Assembly: GCA_003661775.1 (NCBI GenBank)
Contig: QMWT01000002.1
Coordinates: 1-46,000 of the forward strand
Length of the DNA: 46,000 nt
Reading direction: 5' to 3'
Origin: Thermoprotei archaeon
Lineage (GTDB): Archaea > Thermoproteota > Thermoprotei_A > Sulfolobales > Ignisphaeraceae
Each line of letters starts with the position of its first letter. Positions within the stretch are counted from its first letter, which is position 1. The translations under genes and the position numbers were made by a program. Positions 41,692 through 46,000 of this stretch are shown piece after piece. The notes below the pieces were generated by a model. That model searched no databases. It had not been told where the DNA came from and saw only the letters and a list, made by a program, of their open reading frames with translations.

Positions 41692-43527
41692 CTATTCCTC
41701 CTCTTCTTCAGGCGTTTTTACCTCAGTATAGAAGTATTCGCCTATTGATTTCTGATAGCGGTCCAGATAACTACCGGGTTTGTTCATGCGGGGTCTGCCT
41801 GTTCTGGGATCTCGTCTGAAAGTTATGTTCAGCTGTTTTAAGAAGTAGTTCAGCGATTTATGAACTTGATCGGGGAACTTGGCTACTCCATGTCTTCCTG
41901 GGGTTCCAGTGAAGACTATGATCCTGTCTACTGCGTAGTCTATGAGCGTAAAATCGTGCTCTACCACGAACACCCCTGCTCTCCGCATGCGCGCAACACG
42001 CTTAATCGATCTTGCAATAGCGAGTCTATCCTCTACATCGACGTGGGCAGAAGGTTCGTCGAGCAGGTATATGTCTGCATCTTTAACAAGAGTTATAGCG
42101 ACTGCAAGTTTCTGAAGTTCACCTCCGCTGAGGTGCTTAACACTTTTCTTCAAAAGCCTATTTAAACTCAGAGCTACAATGATATCGTTGAACATCCATG
42201 ATGACGGATTTAGACAATCTTCGTTAGCTTTTTTAAGGCTTTCCTCAACAGTTTCTTCAAACATTTTGATAGAGAGGTACTGGGGTTTGTAGCTCACGTT
42301 GAACATCGATACCGTGGTGTAGCCTTCGTCTGGTTGTAACTCTCCTGCAAGCAATCTTATCAGTGTAGTCTTTCCTATTGCGTTCGGGCCTATAAGTCCT
42401 ATAACCTCTCCACGAAAGATCCTGCCAGGTTCAACATCTAATACAAATTCGTCGAGTTTCTTCCTCATGGAGCCCCATTCAGCTAGGACTTCGCCCGTGG
42501 AAGCTATATAGTTGGCGTCTTCCCTAGCTTCATGAAGTCTGAATACTATTCTTTCAGATCTTATCCTCATGTTTTCGGCGGGTAGGTACCCCTCTAAGAA
42601 ATGGTTTATACCAGCACCGGTACCATAAATTCTAGAGAAGAACCCATATACTCCTGGCTCGCCGTATACTATGGTCACATAATCAGATACATAGTCGAGC
42701 AGCACAAGGTCATGCTCTACAACTAGTACATATGCATTTTTTGGAAGTAAAGTTCTTAATGCTTGAGCTAGTCTGAGCCGTTCACGTATATCTAAATATG
42801 TACCGGGTTCGTCAAAGATGTAGACGTTGGAATTTCTTAGTATTGCAGCAGCGACTGCAAGTTTCTGAAGTTCACCTCCGCTGAGGTGCTTAACATTCTT
42901 ACTAAGAATGTTTTTCATGGACAACATGTCTACTACTTCTTTAACCAAACCACGCTCATCAACTCTTTTAATTATTGAGCCTACATCACCCTTCACGAAT
43001 TTTGGTATTATGTCAACTTGCTGAATTTTATGAACTACACGAAGCTCTTTGTTGTATAATTTAGATAAATAAAGTTGGAGCTGAGTCCCGCGGAACTTCT
43101 CTATAACCTCGTCTGGGCTAGGCTGCTTATCGTAGTGACCTAGGTTAGGAATAAGCTCTCCTGCGAGGATCCTCATAGCAGTCGTCTTGCCGCTGCCATT
43201 CTTACCTATTACACCGACTACTTTTCCTTGAATTGGTGTGGGTAGTCCGTATAACTTAAATGCGTTAGGGCCGTACCGGTGAACGAGTTTCTCTTCTAAT
43301 TCCTCTGGAAGATTTACAACCTTGATTGCTTGATAAGGACACTTCCGTACACAGATTCCACAAGCTATGCAGAATTCCTCTTTTATTATAGGTTTACCCT
43401 TTCTCTCCGCAGCTAACTCTATTGCTTTATATGGACGGGTCTTGTTGATTGGGCAGAATCTAACGCAAGGAGTTCCACACTTCTCGGGATGACATAACTG
43501 ATAATCTATTACTGCTATTCTAGCCAT
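41692..43527 (-). CDS. abcE1: ribosome-recycling ATPase ABCE1 (Rli1)
   Basis: About 611 residues. ABCE1 splits ribosomes after termination together with aRF1/Pelota. The N-terminal domain holds two 4Fe-4S sites (CHPEKCGTPCVRFCP and CIACGICVRKCP). Two ABC cassettes follow: Walker A GKNGSGKTTAM and GPNAIGKTTLI, signature motifs HLSGGELQKLAVA in both, and Walker B VYIFDEPGTYLD and IYLLDEPSAHVD. The hinge and C-terminal arm are present. The frame opens at ATG 43539, but ATG 43527 is preferred: a minus-strand TATATAAAC-type box (43560-43551) is about 27 bases upstream, giving a leaderless mRNA. A 46-base perfect repeat links the two cassettes. Confidence 0.97.
   Translation of the reverse strand: MARIAVIDYQLCHPEKCGTPCVRFCPINKTRPYKAIELAAERKGKPIIKEEFCIACGICVRKCPYQAIKVVNLPEELEEKLVHRYGPNAFKLYGLPTPIQGKVVGVIGKNGSGKTTAMRILAGELIPNLGHYDKQPSPDEVIEKFRGTQLQLYLSKLYNKELRVVHKIQQVDIIPKFVKGDVGSIIKRVDERGLVKEVVDMLSMKNILSKNVKHLSGGELQKLAVAAAILRNSNVYIFDEPGTYLDIRERLRLAQALRTLLPKNAYVLVVEHDLVLLDYVSDYVTIVYGEPGVYGFFSRIYGTGAGINHFLEGYLPAENMRIRSERIVFRLHEAREDANYIASTGEVLAEWGSMRKKLDEFVLDVEPGRIFRGEVIGLIGPNAIGKTTLIRLLAGELQPDEGYTTVSMFNVSYKPQYLSIKMFEETVEESLKKANEDCLNPSSWMFNDIIVALSLNRLLKKSVKHLSGGELQKLAVAITLVKDADIYLLDEPSAHVDVEDRLAIARSIKRVARMRRAGVFVVEHDFTLIDYAVDRIIVFTGTPGRHGVAKFPDQVHKSLNYFLKQLNITFRRDPRTGRPRMNKPGSYLDRYQKSIGEYFYTEVKTPEEEEE
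42097..42142. repeat. 46-base direct repeat in abcE1, copy 1
   Basis: Identical over 46 bases to 42850-42895. It encodes VKHLSGGELQKLAVA of the second ABC cassette; every synonymous position is the same in both copies. Confidence 0.9.
42850..42895. repeat. 46-base direct repeat in abcE1, copy 2
   Basis: Identical to 42097-42142, coding for the same stretch of the first ABC cassette. Flanking sequences diverge at once on both sides. Confidence 0.9.
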
Positions 43528-43550
43528 TGTACACACCATAGGTAGATTTT

Positions 43551-43560
43551 GTTTATATTA
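43551..43560 (-). promoter_or_regulatory. TATA box for abcE1
   Basis: TAATATAAAC on the minus strand, about 27 bases before ATG 43527. It places the transcription start at that ATG and argues against the upstream in-frame ATG 43539. Confidence 0.55.
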
Positions 43561-43634
43561 ACGGGGCGGATATGTTATGTTTCTAGCATGACATTGATTA
43601 AGAAATCATTAGAGTTTATCATCAGCTGTAAAAA

Positions 43635-43709
43635 TCACCACTCTTCTTCCCACTCTTCTTCCTCTTCCCACCATTCTTCCTCTTCTTCCCACTCCTCCTC
43701 GTACCTCAT
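43635..43709 (-). CDS. 24-residue Glu/Trp-only miniprotein
   Basis: From ATG 43709 the minus strand encodes Met-Arg-Tyr followed only by Glu and Trp, in the order E3-W-E5-W-W-E5-W-E3-W, then TGA: 16 Glu and 5 Trp, with a symmetric spacing. Glu codons mix GAA (9) and GAG (7), so the peptide is more regular than the DNA. The frame extends in phase to ATG 43784 (49 residues), but a TATA-like TTTTTATTT (43763-43755) inside that extension would start transcription near 43733, favouring ATG 43709. It lies just upstream of abcE1 on the same strand. The function is unknown; an acidic, aromatic peptide could bind ribosomes, metal or a basic partner, or the tract could be regulatory. I know no named family. 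Confidence 0.5.
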   Translation of the reverse strand: MRYEEEWEEEEEWWEEEEEWEEEW

Positions 43710-43729
43710 GGCTACCAACCACTGTTTTG

Positions 43730-43743
43730 GTCGTGAATACGAC
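43730..43743. promoter_or_regulatory. palindrome at predicted start of the miniprotein transcript
   Basis: GTCGT-GAAT-ACGAC, a perfect 5-bp inverted repeat with a 4-base centre. It spans the transcription start predicted from the TATA-like box at 43763-43755. It could be an operator or a small RNA hairpin in the leader. Confidence 0.4.
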
Positions 43744-43754
43744 TCTTTGGCGGG

Positions 43755-43763
43755 AAATAAAAA
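43755..43763 (-). promoter_or_regulatory. TATA-like box for the Glu/Trp miniprotein gene
   Basis: TTTTTATTT on the minus strand. The predicted start near 43733 leaves a leader of about 24 bases before ATG 43709. Confidence 0.4.
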
Positions 43764-43866
43764 TTTTGTAAGTAAAGCCGTCATCTATTTCTAGAACTAC
43801 GTAACCGACATAGAAGATGGGCTACAACTCATAATGCCACGGTATAAGGGAGATAACCCATCTCTA

Positions 43867-44418
43867 TTAGGTTCGGAACAGTATATCGCTCATAGCAACA
43901 ATCTCTAAGTGTAATAGTGGAAAGAGATGCTCAGGAAGTCTAGTTAGCGAAACTCGTTCTAGCAATTCACGCTCATATAGACTTGGAGTTTTGTCGAAAA
44001 AGTCCTTGACAATCCTAACGTTAACTTTGCCTGAAATACTCAAACACTCAGCCACAGGACGACATGAAGCAGGAAGGAGTAGCAGGAAGAGATTACGGTT
44101 TCCAAGGTTCAGCACCTGATTAAGCATAGCTAGCATATCTCGTATTTGTCGTGTTCCGAAGATCCTTAGCAAGATCTCTATGTCAAGTTTGCGAGATACA
44201 TTACGTCCCTGTCTGAATGCCTCTAAGGAGAGGAGATATGCGAGTATGGGAACCCGCAGATCCACGCGAAGGTATGGGATCAGTGCTAGTTCTTCGCTAC
44301 ACCGTGGTGTAGTCTTACAACATTCTTGTACAAGTCTTTTCAGTTTCTCTATGTCTGCTTGAGGATATTGGAGTTCGTAGACCAGAAGACTAAGTCGTTT
44401 AGACTCGTTAACCTCCAT
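43867..44418 (-). CDS. cgi121: KEOPS complex subunit Cgi121
   Basis: 183 residues, helical, with the Cgi121 signature LDIEILLRIFGTRQIRDMLAMLNQ (compare E-x-L-L-Y-x-S-G-T-R-Q-I) in the middle. Cgi121 binds Bud32 and recruits tRNA 3' ends to KEOPS, which makes t6A at position 37. The C-terminal part ends ...RTPEHLFPLLHLEIVAMSDI-like, typically variable. ATG 44418 lies 11 bases inside the Urm1-like gene. Other KEOPS subunits (Kae1, Bud32, Pcc1) are not in this window. Confidence 0.82.
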   Translation of the reverse strand: MEVNESKRLSLLVYELQYPQADIEKLKRLVQECCKTTPRCSEELALIPYLRVDLRVPILAYLLSLEAFRQGRNVSRKLDIEILLRIFGTRQIRDMLAMLNQVLNLGNRNLFLLLLPASCRPVAECLSISGKVNVRIVKDFFDKTPSLYERELLERVSLTRLPEHLFPLLHLEIVAMSDILFRT

Positions 44419-44680
44419 GGTTTACGGGCACCAATGTTAGGACGTCGTCATCATCTATTTCGGTGTCCATACCTGAAAGGACTTGATAATCAACATCATT
44501 TATGAACAATAGATAGCCCGGTTTAGGGCCATTGGTGTCTAGTACCTCTGCGAGCCGATGGTTCTTCTTCACAAGTACTTCAATTAGATCGCGCAATTTC
44601 ATCTTTTTGCCTAGTTTGATCTCGATTCCACCTCCAAAAACTCTCCTGAGCCCCCCTACGAACACCAGCTTCAAGATCAT
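44408..44680 (-). CDS. Urm1/MoaD-like ubiquitin-fold sulfur carrier
   Basis: 90 residues: a beta-grasp protein (LKLVFVGGLRRVFGG at the start) ending in the required Gly-Gly (VPVNHGG). The stretch GYLLFINDVDYQVLSGMDTEIDDDDVLTLVPV resembles Urm1 (LVLVN-x2-DWEL-x-G-x-DT...ISTLHGG). Adenylated and thiocarboxylated by an E1-like enzyme, such proteins give sulfur for 2-thiouridine at tRNA U34 or molybdopterin, or act as SAMP protein modifiers. It lies between rps17e (13 bases upstream) and cgi121 (11-base overlap), which favours the tRNA/translation role over molybdopterin. Confidence 0.85.
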   Translation of the reverse strand: MILKLVFVGGLRRVFGGGIEIKLGKKMKLRDLIEVLVKKNHRLAEVLDTNGPKPGYLLFINDVDYQVLSGMDTEIDDDDVLTLVPVNHGG

Positions 44681-44693
44681 TTGACCTCAATTC

Positions 44694-44912
44694 TCAAGCT
44701 TGTGCAGCCTGTCTTTCCTCAGTGCGTTTTTGCAACGCTACTAAATGAGTTATGTATCCAGCGATTTGGTTCCGCAGCTTCTTCGATGGCGTTATGAGCA
44801 CCTTCTTGACAACCTCCTTATTGTGTTCAAAATTATCTGTGAACAAGTCTGGATAGAGTGCTAATAGCTTTCTTGCAGTTCTCTTCACTAGCGATATTCT
44901 GACCTTTCCCAA
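44694..44912 (-). CDS. rps17e: ribosomal protein S17e
   Basis: About 72 residues. GKVRISLVKRTARKLLALYPDLFT and SKKLRNQIAGYITHLV are diagnostic of S17e. The frame opens at GTG 44924, but the family N-terminus (MGKVR) points to TTG 44912; AGGTG lies 11 bases upstream. A minus-strand TATA-like CTTTAAATA near 44962-44954 is the promoter for rps17e-urm1-cgi121. It is divergent from the thermosome gene. Confidence 0.92.
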   Translation of the reverse strand: MGKVRISLVKRTARKLLALYPDLFTDNFEHNKEVVKKVLITPSKKLRNQIAGYITHLVALQKRTEERQAAQA

Positions 44913-44986
44913 GGGGTAGCACACCTATGATTCTCTAACTATGTACAGCTCTTATTTAAAGATAGTTGGGTGAAGTTTCAACAAGG

Positions 44987-44994
44987 TTTATATA
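44987..44994 (+). promoter_or_regulatory. TATA box for thermosome gene
   Basis: TTTATATA, about 26 bases before an expected transcription start near 45016. The ribosome binding site GGAGGTG (45018-45024) then falls at the very 5' end of the mRNA. Confidence 0.6.
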
Positions 44995-45031
44995 GAAGCG
45001 CTTCTAATCACCTCGTTGGAGGTGCAAAGCG

Positions 45032-46000
45032 ATGGCGACTGTCCCACAGTACGAACCAACGGGTATACCTGTAATAATACTAAAGGAAGGTACATCACGT
45101 ACTGCTGGAAGAGACGCTCTGAGAGCTAACATAATGGCTGCTGTGACGGTTGCTGAGATCATAAGAACTACCTATGGTCCTAGAGGTATGGATAAGATGC
45201 TAGTTGACGCGCTAGGTGATATCACGATAACAAATGACGGTGCTACAATACTGGACAAGATGGACGTTCAGCACCCTGCTGCTAAGATGCTCGTACAGAT
45301 AGCTAAAGGACAAGACGAAGAGGTAGGTGACGGAACTAAAACTGCCGTGATATTTGCAGGCGAGCTTCTGAAGAATGCAGAGGAGCTCATCGAGAAAGGC
45401 ATCCATCCGACAGTTATAGTATCGGGGTACAAGAGAGCGCTTGAATACGCTGCAAAGGTTGCTTATGAGATCTCTGAACCTATCGACATAAACGATGAGA
45501 ACATCTTAAAAAGGATAGCCATGTCTTCTCTGACCAGCAAAGCTGTTCATGGTGCACGTGAACACCTAGCGGACATTGCGATCAAGGCAGTTAGACAGAT
45601 TGCTGAGAAACGCGGTGACAGATGGTACGTAGACCTCGACGCGGTTCAGATAATAAAGAAGCATGGTGCAAGCCTCCTAGATTCAAGAATAGTGTACGGT
45701 ATAGTCCTCGATAAGGAGGTTGTGCATCCTGGTATGCCTAGGAGGGTTGAGAATGCTAGGATCGCGTTGATAGACGCACCGCTAGAGGTCGAGAAGCCTG
45801 AACTAGATGCTGAGATAAGAATAATGGATCCGATGCAAATGCGCAGGTTCTTAGAAGAAAAGGAGAATATACTCCGTGACATGGTTGAGAAGATTGCTGG
45901 TATTGGTGCTAATGTTGTTATTTGTCAGAAGGGTATTGATGATGTTGCTCAGCACTACCTAGCTAAGAAGGGTATACTCGCAGTTAGGAGGGTGAAGAGA
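45032..46000 (+). CDS. thermosome subunit (group II chaperonin), 3' truncated by window
   Basis: The frame is open from ATG 45032 to the window end: 323 of an expected 540 or so residues. The archaeal HSP60 folds proteins in an ATP-driven double ring. Seen: [21 protein letters not shown], at residues 14-34, [13 protein letters not shown], the nucleotide site TNDGATIL, and VGDGTKTAV, where many relatives have GDGTT. GGAGGTG at 45018-45024 is seven bases before the ATG, and TTTATATA lies upstream. Whether it is the alpha or beta type cannot be decided from this part. Confidence 0.97.
   Translation, partial: MATVPQYEPTGIPVIILKEGTSRTAGRDALRANIMAAVTVAEIIRTTYGPRGMDKMLVDALGDITITNDGATILDKMDVQHPAAKMLVQIAKGQDEEVGDGTKTAVIFAGELLKNAEELIEKGIHPTVIVSGYKRALEYAAKVAYEISEPIDINDENILKRIAMSSLTSKAVHGAREHLADIAIKAVRQIAEKRGDRWYVDLDAVQIIKKHGASLLDSRIVYGIVLDKEVVHPGMPRRVENARIALIDAPLEVEKPELDAEIRIMDPMQMRRFLEEKENILRDMVEKIAGIGANVVICQKGIDDVAQHYLAKKGILAVRRVKR

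Noticed and set aside
43549-43794. 81-residue plus-strand frame rich in Ser and His
   Set aside because: The Ser/His runs are the reverse complement of the Glu/Trp codons on the minus strand, where the pattern is far more regular and has better promoter placement.

Overview
The window looks like part of the chromosome of a hyperthermophilic or thermophilic crenarchaeon (Thermoproteota), probably close to the Desulfurococcales; the order is an inference and the species cannot be told. The evidence is the gene set: Orc1/Cdc6, PCNA, PriL, TFB, TFE-beta with an Fe-S motif, GatD/GatE, Nop5-fibrillarin, Gar1, SRP19, ribosomal proteins S8e, S17e and S30e, ABCE1, KEOPS subunit Cgi121, fructose-bisphosphate aldolase/phosphatase, membrane pyrophosphatase and thermosome. 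Genes are tightly packed. Several have a TATA-like box about 26 bases before the start codon (leaderless transcripts), others a GGAGGTG-type ribosome binding site. I saw no transposon, prophage, integrase or CRISPR array, and no gene-free stretch longer than 300 bases.

Layout. 1-4.5 kb: a small unknown gene, an intron-containing tRNA-His, and the glycine cleavage genes gcvT (divergent) and gcvPA-gcvPB. 4.5-10 kb: a phosphoesterase, a short TFB-like protein, a C/D box sRNA, pcn, priL and metG. 10-17.5 kb: an amidohydrolase-like pseudoenzyme, trm5, a PhoH-KH ATPase, taw3, a second C/D box sRNA, and gatD-gatE. 17.5-25.3 kb: rps30e, nop5-flpA, an HTH regulator-THEP1 NTPase-trm1 operon, tfeB, gar1-tfb, and rps8e-srp19. 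25.4-30 kb: a cis-prenyltransferase facing a minus-strand run of radical SAM protein, GPN GTPase, coiled-coil protein and DUF373 membrane protein. 30-35 kb: prs-trmG10-rnz, UPF0200/UPF0201 and ahcY. 35-37.4 kb: a DUF99 protein, orc1/cdc6, tRNA-Ala and a GC-rich structured element. 37.4-43.6 kb: hppA, tpiA, fbp and abcE1, all on the minus strand. 43.6-46 kb: a tiny Glu/Trp protein gene, rps17e-urm1-cgi121, and the start of a thermosome subunit gene.

Most genes serve information processing, and tRNA biology dominates: trm5 and taw3 (position 37 wyosine), trm1 (G26), trmG10 (G10), cgi121 (t6A37), a Urm1-like protein (possibly U34 thiolation), rnz (3' end), gatDE and metG (charging), plus two tRNAs. 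The metabolic genes centre on one-carbon/methyl metabolism (gcv, ahcY), gluconeogenesis and pyrophosphate (fbp, tpiA, hppA), and PRPP (prs).

The most unusual signals are: a 24-residue peptide made almost only of Glu and Trp in a symmetric pattern upstream of abcE1; an SRP19 gene whose conserved N-terminus continues upstream of the only ATG without any standard start codon; two unannotated C/D box sRNAs; a G-quadruplex motif in the prs promoter; a GC-rich hairpin element between tRNA-Ala and hppA; and a 46-base identical repeat in the two halves of abcE1.
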